Part shown: piece after piece, positions 30,360-38,695 of the stretch | How the letters are laid out: every line of letters starts with the position of its first letter | Position numbering within the stretch: position 1 is the stretch's first letter | Origin: Streptomyces sp. NBC_00878 | Lineage (GTDB): Bacteria > Actinomycetota > Actinomycetes > Streptomycetales > Streptomycetaceae | Direction: 5' to 3' | Length of the DNA stretch: 64,000 nt | NCBI RefSeq assembly: GCF_026341515.1 | Contig: NZ_JAPEOK010000002.1 | Coordinates: 124,001 to 188,000, forward strand | The notes under the pieces: generated by a model | Told to the model about the DNA's origin: nothing | Database searches by the model: none | The model's input: only the letters and a program-made list of their open reading frames with translations | Program-made: the position numbers and the translations under genes

Positions 30360-30388
30360 AACATAAGTTTCGGGTGGGATCACGTCAA
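30360..30388 (-). promoter_or_regulatory. HrdB-type promoter of the GH127 gene
   Basis: On the reverse strand TTGACG (-35, 30388-30383) and TATGTT (-10, 30365-30360) are 17 bp apart. The predicted leader to the ATG at 30251 is about 100 bases. Confidence 0.7.
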
Positions 30389-30496
30389 CGCTTCCGGCGC
30401 GTTCGACTCCGGTTAATTTCATGAGGCCAGGGGTCTGTGGAGAGCGCCAACTCCCGGGCCGTGTGCGGCTGATGGAAATCCGGTGGTGACGATCCG

Positions 30497-30526
30497 TTGA
30501 CTTCCGTGTGGTGGGGGCCCTAGCTT
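30497..30526 (+). promoter_or_regulatory. HrdB-type promoter of the alpha-galactosidase gene
   Basis: TTGACT (30497-30502) and TAGCTT (30521-30526) are separated by 18 bp. The leader to the ATG at 30616 is about 80 bases and contains the imperfect palindrome TCGATATGTCGA at 30561-30572 (10 of 12 positions), a possible operator. Confidence 0.6.
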
Positions 30527-30615
30527 CGGCGTCCCACCGGTTCGACAACTCGTGCGTAGTTCGATATGTCGACCAATCGTGTGTGCTGGGTTGCCGCGTC
30601 CCCGGAAGGAACCCC

Positions 30616-32718
30616 ATGCCCTTTCAGCAGTTCGCTCCCCGTGCGAGACGTCTGTGCCGGGCCGTCGTGGTCCGTGCGGCCGTTCTGGCCCTGGCCGCCG
30701 GTGCCCTGGTCGGCCTCCAGCAGCAGGGCACCGTCGATCTCGACCGGGCCCGGCCGGTCGCGGTGACGACGAATCAGATCCCGGTTCCCACTGCCCCGAT
30801 GGGCTGGGCCTCCTGGAACACCTTCGCCGCGAAGATCGACTACAACGTCATCAAGGCGCAGGTCGACGCGTTCGTCGCGGCGGGCCTGCCGGCGGCCGGC
30901 TACAAGTACATCAATCTCGACGAGGGCTGGTGGCAGGGCACCCGCGACAGCGCGGGCAACATCACGATCGACGAGTCCGAGTGGCCCGGCGGCATGAGCG
31001 CCATCGCCGACTACATCCACAGCAAGGGCCTCAAGGCCGGTATCTACACCGATGCGGGCCGGGACGGCTGCGGCTACTACTTCCCGACCGGCCGTCCCGC
31101 GGCCCCGGGCAGCGGCAGCGAGGGCCACTACGCGCAGGACATGCTCCAGTTCTCGCGGTGGGGCTTCGACTACGTCAAGGTCGACTGGTGCGGCGGCGAC
31201 GTCGAGGGCCTCGACGCCAGGACCACCTACCAGGCCATCAGTGACGCGGCCGCACAGGCGACGGCCACCACCGGACGGCCGCTGACCCTGTCGATCTGCA
31301 ACTGGGGCAAGCAGAACCCGTGGAACTGGGGTGCCGGCATGGCCGCCCTGTGGCGGACCAACACCGACATCATCTTCCACGGCAACTCCCCGTCGTGGGA
31401 CAGCATGCTGGCCAACTACGACGCGAACGTGCACCCCACTGCCCAGCACACCGGCTACTACAACGACCCGGACATGCTGATGGTCGGCATGGACGGCTTC
31501 ACCGCCGCCCAGAACCGCAGCCACATGAACCTCTGGGCCATCTCCGGGGCGCCGCTCCTCGCCGGCAACAACCTGGCGACGATGAGCACCGAGTCGGCGA
31601 ACATCCTGAAGAACCCGGAGGTCATCGGGGTCGACCAGGACCCGCGCGGCCTCCAGGGCGTCAAGGTCGCCGAGGACACCACAGGGCTGCAGGTGTACGG
31701 CAAGGTCCTGTCCGGCACGGGTAAGCGGGCCGTCGTCCTGCTCAACCGCACCTCCAGCGCGCAGAACATGACCGTCCGCTGGTCGGACCTGGGCCTGACC
31801 AACGCGTCGGCGACGGTCCGCAACCTCTGGACGCGGGCCAACGTGGGCAGTTTCGGCACGAGTTACACGGTCAGCGTCCCCGCCAAGGACTCGGTGATGC
31901 TCACCGTCACCGGCGCCACCGAGGCGGCGAGCGCCACGTACGAGGCCGAGGCGGCCGGCAACACCAAGAGCGGCTCCGCGGCGAACGCCACCTGCGCCAC
32001 CTGCTCCGGCGGCAGCAAGGTGGGCGGCGTCGGCAACGGCTCAGCCAACACCCTGCGGTTCAACGGTGTCGCGGCGGCCGACACGGGCACCAAGGTCGTC
32101 GACATCGCCTACATCAACGGCGACAGCACGGCCCGTACGGCGGTGCTTCAGGTCAACGGGCAGGCGTCCACCAAGGTCTCCTTCCCGCCGACCGGCTCCT
32201 GGACCACGACAGGAACCGTCTCGGTCGAGGTCTCGCTGGCCAAGGGCTCGGCGAACACCCTGACGTTCTCCAACGCCTCCGCCTGGACACCCGACCTGGA
32301 CGCGATCGAGGTACGGCCGCTGCCCGGCACCAACGGCACGGAGTTCATCGGGCAGCAGTCGAGCCGCTGCCTCGACGTCGACAACAACACCATCACCAAC
32401 GGCACCCAGGGCCAGCTGTGGGACTGCGCGGGCGGGGGCAACCAGTCCTGGACGTACACCGCGCGCAAGGAACTCGTGGTCTACGGCAACAAGTGCCTCG
32501 ACGCGTACGACTCGGGAAGCACCAACGGCACGAGGGTCGTGATCTGGGACTGCCACGGTGGCAACAACCAGAAGTGGAACGTGAACGCCGACGGGACCGT
32601 GACCAACGTCAGTTCCGGCCTCTGCCTGGACGCCTACAACGCGGCGACCGCCAACGGTACGAAGACCGTCCTTTGGACGTGTAGTGGCGCCGCGAATCAG
32701 AAGTGGACCCGGCAGTAG
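30616..32718 (+). CDS. Secreted GH27 alpha-galactosidase with CBM35-like and CBM13 modules
   Basis: A 700-residue exported enzyme releasing alpha-galactose (or beta-L-arabinopyranose, an alternative GH27 specificity). After the signal peptide come PMGWASWNTF, INLDEGWW, GLKAGIYTDAG and the nucleophile Asp190 in DYVKVDWCGG; the acid/base is in NDPDML (284-289). A C-terminal beta-sandwich follows, then a CBM35-like region (about 440-570, ATYEAEAAGN) and a ricin trefoil (about 575-700) with three QxW repeats (NQSWTY, NQKWNV, NQKWTR). ATG at 30616 follows GGAAGGAACCCC. It is divergent from GH127. Confidence 0.92.
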   Translation: MPFQQFAPRARRLCRAVVVRAAVLALAAGALVGLQQQGTVDLDRARPVAVTTNQIPVPTAPMGWASWNTFAAKIDYNVIKAQVDAFVAAGLPAAGYKYINLDEGWWQGTRDSAGNITIDESEWPGGMSAIADYIHSKGLKAGIYTDAGRDGCGYYFPTGRPAAPGSGSEGHYAQDMLQFSRWGFDYVKVDWCGGDVEGLDARTTYQAISDAAAQATATTGRPLTLSICNWGKQNPWNWGAGMAALWRTNTDIIFHGNSPSWDSMLANYDANVHPTAQHTGYYNDPDMLMVGMDGFTAAQNRSHMNLWAISGAPLLAGNNLATMSTESANILKNPEVIGVDQDPRGLQGVKVAEDTTGLQVYGKVLSGTGKRAVVLLNRTSSAQNMTVRWSDLGLTNASATVRNLWTRANVGSFGTSYTVSVPAKDSVMLTVTGATEAASATYEAEAAGNTKSGSAANATCATCSGGSKVGGVGNGSANTLRFNGVAAADTGTKVVDIAYINGDSTARTAVLQVNGQASTKVSFPPTGSWTTTGTVSVEVSLAKGSANTLTFSNASAWTPDLDAIEVRPLPGTNGTEFIGQQSSRCLDVDNNTITNGTQGQLWDCAGGGNQSWTYTARKELVVYGNKCLDAYDSGSTNGTRVVIWDCHGGNNQKWNVNADGTVTNVSSGLCLDAYNAATANGTKTVLWTCSGAANQKWTRQ

Positions 32719-32746
32719 TTTCGTCCGCGAGTCGGTGGGGGCTGGG

Positions 32747-32766
32747 CGCGCCCTTTAAGGGGCGCG
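32747..32766. terminator. Hairpin terminator between convergent genes
   Basis: CGCGCCC-TTTAAG-GGGCGCG forms a seven-bp stem with a six-base loop between the ends of the alpha-galactosidase and MarR-family genes. Confidence 0.7.
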
Positions 32767-32769
32767 TCC

Positions 32770-33225
32770 TCACCGGGTGACGTTTGTGGTCAGCAGGCGG
32801 AGCAACTGCTTGGCCGTGGCGTCCTGTTCGGGTGTCAGGCCCATGGCGTCGCCGATGGCGAGCGGGACCGTGTCCGCACGGTCCCGCAGCCGGGCCCCGG
32901 CGTCGGTGAGGCGCAGGGCGACGGAACGCTCGTCCTCCGCCCGTCGCTCACGCCACAGCAGGCCGTTCGCCTCAAGGCGCTTGAGGAGCGGGGAGAGCGT
33001 GCTGGACTCCAGCTGGAGCGCGTTCCCCAGGTCCCGTACGGAGATCGCGTCCTGCTCCCACAGTACGAGCATGACCAGGTACTGCGGATAGGTCAGCCCG
33101 AGTTCGTCCAGCAGGGGCCGGTAGCGGGCGGTGACCGCCCGGGAGGCCGCGTAGAGGGCGAAGCAGAGCTGGTCGTCCAGGAGCAGGGAACCTTCCTGGG
33201 CCGGTTCGGCCCCGGCTGTGCTCAC
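32770..33225 (-). CDS. MarR/OhrR-type redox-sensing repressor
   Basis: A 151-residue winged-helix regulator. DDQLCFALYAASRAV carries Cys21 at the place of the peroxide-sensing cysteine of OhrR, followed by LTYPQYLVMLVLWE and the recognition region STLSPLLKRLEANGLLWRERRAEDERSVALRLTDAG. GTG at 33225 is preferred because ACAGGGAGCGACACC precedes it; a GTG 90 bases upstream would add a low-complexity Thr/Gly stretch and has a weak ribosome site. It faces an alpha/beta hydrolase across a short divergent region with an imperfect palindrome, so it probably represses that gene, and itself, until oxidised. Confidence 0.85.
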   Translation of the reverse strand: MSTAGAEPAQEGSLLLDDQLCFALYAASRAVTARYRPLLDELGLTYPQYLVMLVLWEQDAISVRDLGNALQLESSTLSPLLKRLEANGLLWRERRAEDERSVALRLTDAGARLRDRADTVPLAIGDAMGLTPEQDATAKQLLRLLTTNVTR

Positions 33226-33350
33226 GGTGTCGCTCCCTGTTCCCGCGTGGGTGTCTGCTTGGGTGCCTGTGCCTGTTCCAGTGCCTGCTCCGGTGCGCTG
33301 CACGGTGATCTCCACTCCACTGTTCGAGTCTCCTCGATTCTATCGGACCC

Positions 33351-33374
33351 TAATGAGTTGCGCACGACTTAGTA
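33351..33374. promoter_or_regulatory. Imperfect palindrome, candidate MarR operator
   Basis: TAATGAGTTG, a four-base centre CGCA, and CGACTTAGTA match at 7 of 10 positions when folded. The site lies between the MarR-family gene and the hydrolase gene, the usual place for an autoregulatory OhrR/MarR operator. Confidence 0.45.
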
Positions 33375-33458
33375 GCGCGCTACCTTCATGGTGTGCCGCC
33401 GCTCCGGTGGAAACCGCCGTCGGAGCCTGCCCACGGCACCCGATCCGAGGAGATCGCC

Positions 33459-34427
33459 ATGTCCGACACCACTGGCACCCGCCCGGTCCTGGAGCCCGCC
33501 GCCGCGGCCTTCGCCGAGGCGACCGCGAACCCGCCGTATCTGTTCGACCTCGGCCCGGCCGAGGGCCGCAAGGTGGTCGACGAGGTGCAGTCGGGCGACA
33601 TCGCCAAGCCCGACATCGACGAGGAGTGGGTCACGGTCCCCGGCGGCCCCACCGGCCAGGTCCGGGCCCGTATCGTCCGCCCGGCGGGCGCCTCCGGCGT
33701 CCTCCCGGTGATCATCTACATCCACGGCGCCGGCTGGGTCTTCGGCAACGCCCACACCCACGACCGCCTGGTCCGCGAACTCGCCGTCGGTGCGAACGCG
33801 GCCGTGGTCTTCCCCGAGTACGACCTCTCGCCCGAAGCCCGCTACCCGGTCGCCATCGAGCAGAACTACACCGTCGCCCGGTGGGTCGTCACCGAGGGCG
33901 CCGGCCACCAACTGGACGCCTCCCGCATCGCGGTGGCGGGCGACTCCGTCGGCGGCAACATGAGCGCCGCCCTGACCCTGATGGCCAAGGAGCGCGGCGA
34001 CGTGTCCCTCGTCCAGCAGGTCCTCTTCTACCCGGTCACCGACGCCGCTTTCGATACGGGCTCGTACCACCAGTTCGCCGAGGGCTACTTCCTGCGCCGC
34101 GACGCCATGCAGTGGTTCTGGGACCAGTACACGACCGACGAGAAGCAGCGCGCCGAGATCACCGCCTCCCCGCTGCGCGCCACCACCGAGCAGCTCACCG
34201 GTCTGCCGCCGGCCCTGGTCATCACCGGCGAGGCCGACGTCCTGCGCGACGAGGGCGAGGCCTACGCCAACAAGCTGCGCGAGGCGGGCGTCCCCGTCAC
34301 GGCGGTCCGCTACCAGGGCATCATCCACGACTTCGTGATGCTCAACGCCCTCGCCGACACCCAGGCGGCCCGCGCCGCCGTCGGCCAGGCCGTGGCCGCG
34401 CTGAGGAGCGCCCTCGCCACCGGCTGA
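33459..34427 (+). CDS. HSL-type alpha/beta hydrolase (esterase/lipase)
   Basis: A 322-residue hormone-sensitive-lipase-like hydrolase. The oxyanion motif is HGAGW (IIYIHGAGWVFGN; the usual HGGG has Ala in place of one Gly), the nucleophile is in GDSVGGN, the acid in ITGEADVLRDEGEAY and the histidine in IIHDFVMLN. ATG at 33459 follows GAGGAGATCGCC. No signal peptide is present, so it is cytoplasmic. Its divergent OhrR-like neighbour suggests induction by organic peroxides or a related toxic ester or lipid product. Substrate unknown. Confidence 0.88.
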   Translation: MSDTTGTRPVLEPAAAAFAEATANPPYLFDLGPAEGRKVVDEVQSGDIAKPDIDEEWVTVPGGPTGQVRARIVRPAGASGVLPVIIYIHGAGWVFGNAHTHDRLVRELAVGANAAVVFPEYDLSPEARYPVAIEQNYTVARWVVTEGAGHQLDASRIAVAGDSVGGNMSAALTLMAKERGDVSLVQQVLFYPVTDAAFDTGSYHQFAEGYFLRRDAMQWFWDQYTTDEKQRAEITASPLRATTEQLTGLPPALVITGEADVLRDEGEAYANKLREAGVPVTAVRYQGIIHDFVMLNALADTQAARAAVGQAVAALRSALATG

Positions 34428-34561
34428 CCGCCCGGGCGGCCACTACCACCACCACTACCCCGGCCTCTCGCCCCCGCGCATCGCGCACAGGGACGGGAGA
34501 CCGGGCGGTGCTCACTCCGATGCGGGACCGGCGGTCGCCAGGTGGGCGGCAGGTGGGCGCC

Positions 34562-35440
34562 TCAGGCCACCGCGGGATCCAGCAGACCGGCGCGCAGGCG
34601 CTTGATGATGCGGCTGATCAGCCGCGACACGTGCATCTGGGAGATGCCGACGATCTCGCCGATCTCCGACTGGGTGCGCTCCTCGACGAACCGCAGATGG
34701 ATGATGAGCCGTTCCCGCTCGTCGAGTTCGGCGATGAGGGGGGTCAGGGACTGGAGGTCGTCCACGAGTTCCAGCGCCCGGTCGTCCTCGCCGATGAAGT
34801 CGGCCAGGACGGTCTCGCCCTGCGAGTCGCCGTCGGAGGTGAGGGCCGCGTCGAGCGATGAGGAGTTGTAGCAGTTCGCCGCCTTCCGGGCCTCGATGAC
34901 CTCCTCCTCGGGCAGCGACATGAGCTGCGACAGCTCGCCGGTCGTGGGCGCACGCCCCAGACGGGTCCGCAGTTCCTCCGTGGCCTTCGCCAGCTCGACC
35001 CGGGCTTCCTGCAGTCGGCGCGGCACATGGACGGCCCAGCTCGTGTCGCGGAAGAACCGCTTGATCTCGCCGACGATGTAGGGCACGGCGAAGGAGGTGA
35101 ACTCCACCTCGCGGGACAGGTCGAAGCGGTCGATGGCCTTGATGAGCCCGATGGTGCCGACCTGGACGATGTCCTCCATCGAGTCGCCCCGGCCACGGAA
35201 CCGGGAGGCCGCGTACCGCACGAGGGACAGGTTCATCTCGATCAGGGTGTTGCGCGCGTACTGGTACTCGTGCGTGCCTTCCTCCAGCACGGACAGGCGG
35301 TCGAAGAACTGTCGGGACAGATCGCGAGCGTCCTGCGGCTTGATCCGCGACGGTTCGTCGATGAGCGGGAGTGCTGTCTCGTCGACCGTCTGCGTCACCT
35401 GTGCCGTGGCCGTTGAGTCGCCTGCCGTCACGGCTGCCAT
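34562..35440 (-). CDS. SigB/SigF-family RNA polymerase sigma factor
   Basis: A 292-residue group 3 sigma factor of the Streptomyces stress family. Region 2 has DLSRQFFDRL, RNTLIEMNLSLVRYAASRFRGRG and DIVQVGTIGLIKAIDRFDLSREVEFTSFAVPYIVGEIKRFFRD; region 3 has APTTGELSQLMSLPEEEVIEA; region 4 has LDERERLIIHLRFVEERTQSEIGEIVGISQMHVSRLISRIIKRL. ATG at 35440 gives a family-length protein, but a GTG nine bases earlier cannot be excluded and neither has a strong ribosome site. It is divergent from a second SigB-type sigma gene and close to several HATPase proteins likely to control them. Confidence 0.92.
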   Translation of the reverse strand: MAAVTAGDSTATAQVTQTVDETALPLIDEPSRIKPQDARDLSRQFFDRLSVLEEGTHEYQYARNTLIEMNLSLVRYAASRFRGRGDSMEDIVQVGTIGLIKAIDRFDLSREVEFTSFAVPYIVGEIKRFFRDTSWAVHVPRRLQEARVELAKATEELRTRLGRAPTTGELSQLMSLPEEEVIEARKAANCYNSSSLDAALTSDGDSQGETVLADFIGEDDRALELVDDLQSLTPLIAELDERERLIIHLRFVEERTQSEIGEIVGISQMHVSRLISRIIKRLRAGLLDPAVA

Positions 35441-35843
35441 TCCGTCCACCCCACTCGTCGCCGCTGATGTGTCAAAGCCCGCTTGCCCTCCTTCACGCCT
35501 CCCACTCCACCGGAGAGGGAATTGGGGGCAGCTCCAGGGCGGATCTGGCCGGAAGTCGCCCTTTTCTTCCCGCTGTTGGGCGGGGGCCGGGCCGGGCACC
35601 GACCACGGGCGCGGCCTGGTCGGAGCCCGTTGCCGTGCGCGGAACTCGCCGCCACGGGGTGCGGTCGATTTCGAGAAGCGGTGTTTCTCCTCGGGAAGCC
35701 CGGGCAAGCGGATTTTCGTGCTTCGGACCGGAGGCACGTCCGTAGGAGCGACCAGGTGTGTGCTCCGGGGGCCTCCGGGTGGCTCGGACAGCACTCCTCC
35801 TGCGGCATTCCCCCGCAAAGCCAATGTTCAGGAGCGGATCCCT
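35441..35843. promoter_or_regulatory. Divergent promoter region between two sigma genes
   Basis: This 403-bp region must carry promoters for both sigma factors. No SigB-type box (GNNTN14-16GGGTAC/T) or HrdB-type box was convincing on either strand. A small foldback CCCGC-TGTTGG-GCGGG lies near 35570. No coding sequence was recognised. Confidence 0.4.
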
Positions 35844-36749
35844 ATGCTTAACGATTTGTCTACAAGTCGATCTGACAGGCACGTACGCACCGAGACGGCC
35901 GCTCGGCCGGACTCACCTGCCCGGCCGTCCGCCCATGCGAAACATCGGCACGACGACGCCCCTGACGCCGCGGCCGAGTTCGCCCGGCTGGCCGAGCTGG
36001 ACGACGGGCCCGAGCGGGACGCCGTACGCGACGCACTGGTGACGGCGTGGCTTCCCATGGCTCACCGGATCGCCGGCAGGTTCCGCGACCGGGGCGAGTC
36101 CGTCGAGGACCTGCGCCAGGTCGCGGCCATGGGCCTGGTGAAGGCGGTCGACCGCTACGACCCCTCGCGCGGGGCATTCGAGAGTTACGCCGTGCCCACC
36201 ATCACCGGTGAGGTGAAGCGGCACTTCCGGGACCGGATGTGGGCGCTGAGAGTGCCCCGCCGGGTCCAGGATCTGCGCAACAAGGTGCGGTTGGCCCGTC
36301 GCGAACTCACGTCGAACCCCGGAGCCGGAGAGCCGACGGTGGCCGAGATCGCGGCGCACACCGGACTGACGGAGGACGAGGTCGGTGCCGGGATGGAGGC
36401 GTTGGAGAGCTTCAGCACGCTGTCCCTGGACGCCGAACTGTCGTCCGCGGACGACACCTGCAGCCTCGCGGACACCCTGGGTGACGTCGATTCCTCGTAC
36501 GACGTGATCGTCGACCGCGAGGCGGCCAAGGAAGGACTGCGCCGACTGCCCGAACGCGAGCGGGCCATCCTGTACATGCGCTTCTTCGAGGACATGACGC
36601 AGGCGCGCATCGCCGACGTGCTCGGCATCTCCCAGATGCATGTCTCACGGCTCATCAGCCGCAGCTGCGCGCGCGTCAGGGACGAGGCGTTGGGCGAGCA
36701 GCCGCGAGCCGGTCGCCCCGACACCGACGGACGGACCAGGGCCGCGTGA
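35844..36749 (+). CDS. Second SigB/SigF-family sigma factor
   Basis: A 301-residue stress sigma factor. Region 2: ALVTAWLPMAHRIAGRFRDRGESVEDLRQVAAMGLVKAVDRYDPSRGAFESYAVPTITGEVKRHFRDRMW; region 3: EPTVAEIAAHTGLTEDEVGAGMEALESFSTLSLD; region 4: LPERERAILYMRFFEDMTQARIADVLGISQMHVSRLISR. Compared with its divergent neighbour it carries DLRQVAAMGLVKAV where that one has DIVQVGTIGLIKAI, so the two are paralogues and not recent duplicates. The first 50 residues and last 20 are charged and probably disordered. CAGGAG supports ATG at 35844, and a strong terminator follows. Confidence 0.93.
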   Translation: MLNDLSTSRSDRHVRTETAARPDSPARPSAHAKHRHDDAPDAAAEFARLAELDDGPERDAVRDALVTAWLPMAHRIAGRFRDRGESVEDLRQVAAMGLVKAVDRYDPSRGAFESYAVPTITGEVKRHFRDRMWALRVPRRVQDLRNKVRLARRELTSNPGAGEPTVAEIAAHTGLTEDEVGAGMEALESFSTLSLDAELSSADDTCSLADTLGDVDSSYDVIVDREAAKEGLRRLPERERAILYMRFFEDMTQARIADVLGISQMHVSRLISRSCARVRDEALGEQPRAGRPDTDGRTRAA

Positions 36750-36792
36750 CGCGAAGCCCACGAGGCCGACGGTGCAGCCGTCGCCCGGTGAA

Positions 36793-36832
36793 CCCCGTGG
36801 TCCGGGCTCGAGCGCGCGCCCGGACCACGGGG
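36793..36832 (+). terminator. Strong hairpin terminator after the second sigma gene
   Basis: CCCCGTGGTCCGGGC and its exact reverse complement flank a ten-base loop, forming a 15-bp perfect GC-rich stem 44 bases after the sigma gene stop. Confidence 0.85.
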
Positions 36833-37086
36833 TAGTCGGCTAGGCCCCGGGCACATTTATGGAACGCCAGTGCGACGGCGTATTGTGGCCCCCCGGGGTG
36901 GCACCGGTGGACCCGATGGGCAGCACGGACACATCGTTGTCCGTGTCGAGGTCCCGCAGCGGTGGGTCACCCCGGCCCGATTCGGCGGACGGCCGGCTTC
37001 GGGCCCGAAGCCCACGCGACCCGGGCCGGGCGGCGGCGGACTGTACAACCCTCCCGGCCCCTACCCCCGACGACTGGTGGGGCGGC

Positions 37087-38020
37087 ATGACGACGACGGC
37101 GACCGAGGACGCCCCCTTCGTCCATCCCGCGCTCTTCTACCGCGGTGACCAGGAGTACGTGGCCGGCACAGTGCCCTTCCTCCTGGCGGGACTCGCGGCG
37201 TCGGAGCCCGTCGCGGTGGCCGCCCCCGTCCCGCGGCTGGAACTGATCGCCACGGCGCTGGGGTCAGCGGCCGAGGCCGTGCACTTCGTCGACATGACCA
37301 GAGCCGGCCGGAACCCCGGCCGCATCATCCCGTCGGTGCTGCGGGCCTTCGCCGACAAACGCCGGGGCGGTCGCGTGCGCATCATCGGCGAACCGATCTG
37401 GTCCGGCCGCACCGCCACCGAGTATCCGGCCTGCGTCCAGCACGAGGCCCTGATCAACGCGGCGTTCCGCGGGCGGGACCTGATCATCCTGTGCCCGTAC
37501 GACGCCCGGTCGCTGCCGGACCACGTACTCGCCGATGCCCACGCCACGCACCCCCTCGTCATCACCGCGGGCCACCGGTCGGCCAGTGACGCCTACGACC
37601 CCGCGAAGGTGCTCGCGCTACAACGAACCGCTGCGATGTCCGCCCGGGGCGGCCACGTTCCGCTTCGACGTCGAAGCCCTGCCGGTCACCCGGGACTTCG
37701 CGCTCCACGAGGCACGCGAACGGGGCATGAGCGCGCTTCGCCTGGAGGATCTGGCGCTGGTCGTGGCGGAGTTGACCACGAACAGCGTGGTGCACGCCGA
37801 CGGCGGGGGAACACTGCGTCTGTGGGCGGAGAGCGAGCAGATCGTCTGCGAGGTCCAGGACACCGGCCGCCTGACCGACCCGCTCGCAGGCCGCCGTCCG
37901 GCACCCCCCGATCAGCTCGGCGGCCGAGGCCTCCTGCTCGTTCACCACCTGTCGGACCTGGTGCGCGTGCACACCGGAGAGCACGGCACGACCATCCGCA
38001 GCTACGTCTCTCGCGCGTAA
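37087..38020 (+). pseudogene. MEDS-domain/HATPase anti-sigma sensor (RsbA-like), frameshifted
   Basis: The first frame (ATG 37087) reads a MEDS sensor domain: DAPFVHPALFYRGDQEYVAGTVPFLLAGLAASEPVAVAAPVPRLELI through DLIILCPYDARSLPDHVLADAHATHPLV and DAYDPAKVLA. At about 37618 coding sense switches to the +1 frame, where YNEPLRCPPGAATFRFDVEALPVTRDFALHEARERGM and an HATPase domain follow (ALVVAELTTNSVVHADGGGTLRLW with the N-box, QDTGRLTDPLAGR, LGGRGLLLVHHLSDLVRVHT). Joined, they make the usual MEDS-HATPase protein of about 310 residues, so one base is extra or two are missing. It is either a true pseudogene or a sequencing error. In its intact form it would sense a signal and control a sigma factor nearby. 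Confidence 0.85.
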
Positions 38021-38083
38021 ACCACGCGAGCGGACTTTTTCGGCGAAATTATTGCGAATGCCCGTCCCGCAGCAGGGTATTTG

Positions 38084-38136
38084 CTGCCCGTGGGGGCATG
38101 GCGGGGAGCCCTGCCCGTGGGGGCATGGCGGGGAGC
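38084..38136. repeat. 26-bp direct repeat, two copies in tandem
   Basis: CTGCCCGTGGGGGCATGGCG plus GGGAGC is present at 38084-38109 and again at 38111-38136, separated by one base. It lies in the intergenic gap before the PRC-barrel gene, next to a foldback GCAGCA-GGGTATT-TGCTGC. Confidence 0.85.
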
Positions 38137-38206
38137 GGCACGGCGGGCGACGGATGTCCCGGCCGCGGTCCTCCGCCCGGACGTGACACGAGACCGAAGG
38201 AGCGGC

Positions 38207-38578
38207 GTGGGCACCGACAGAATCTGGTCGTACGCGGTGGACAGCGGGCACACGGAGGGACAGCGGCTGGCGGGCTTCACGGTGGTGGCGGCCGACGGCA
38301 CGATGGGGCACGTGGGCCGACAGGCCGACGGCTCCGGGTGGCGGCATCTGATCGTCGACACCGGAGTCTGGCTGTTCGGCAGCAGCGTGCTGATACCCGC
38401 GGGCCTCGTCACCGCCGTCGACGTGAAGGCCCAGCAGGTCCGGGTGGCGTGCACCGCGGAGGAGATCAAGCGAGCGCCGCGGTTCAAGACCGATCGCGAG
38501 ACGCTGGACCCCGAATACCTCGCCGGCGTCGGCGACTACTACCGGAATCTGCCTCCGCGACAGGCGAGCGCGTCCTGA
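38207..38578 (+). CDS. PRC-barrel domain protein
   Basis: A 123-residue soluble protein. Residues 15-80 look like a PRC-barrel (LAGFTVVAADGTMGHVGRQADGSGWRHLIVDTGVWLFGSSVLIPAGLVTAVDVKAQQVRVACTAEEIKRAP), followed by a short tail ending DPEYLAGVGDYYRNLPPRQ. GTG at 38207 follows AAGGAGCGGC; upstream codons are in the tandem repeat and were rejected. PRC-barrel proteins of this size in Streptomyces are often expressed under stress sigma factors, consistent with its location. Specific function is unknown. Confidence 0.8.
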   Translation: MGTDRIWSYAVDSGHTEGQRLAGFTVVAADGTMGHVGRQADGSGWRHLIVDTGVWLFGSSVLIPAGLVTAVDVKAQQVRVACTAEEIKRAPRFKTDRETLDPEYLAGVGDYYRNLPPRQASAS

Positions 38579-38695
38579 CCCGGTGCGCCGGTCGGGGAAT
38601 TGGCACCCATGGGTGCGCGCTCAGCGGGAAGGCGGATGTGGACGGCCCCGTTCTGGGACCGGGCACAAAGGAAGCGGATCTCAGGGACGACCGAT

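Noticed and set aside
27693..30416. Open frame of 907 codons antisense to the GH127 gene
   Set aside because: It is a shadow of GC-rich codon bias; the protein is low-complexity Val/Gly/Arg-rich with no family features, while the opposite strand carries a full GH127 enzyme.
30561..30572. Operator shared with the galactan LacI regulator
   Set aside because: TCGATATGTCGA lacks the GTTTNCGNAAAC core of the two perfect operators, so the same regulator is not supported from sequence alone.
38084..38136. Attachment site of an integrated element
   Set aside because: The two copies are adjacent and no integrase, tRNA or element lies between them; slippage duplication is simpler.
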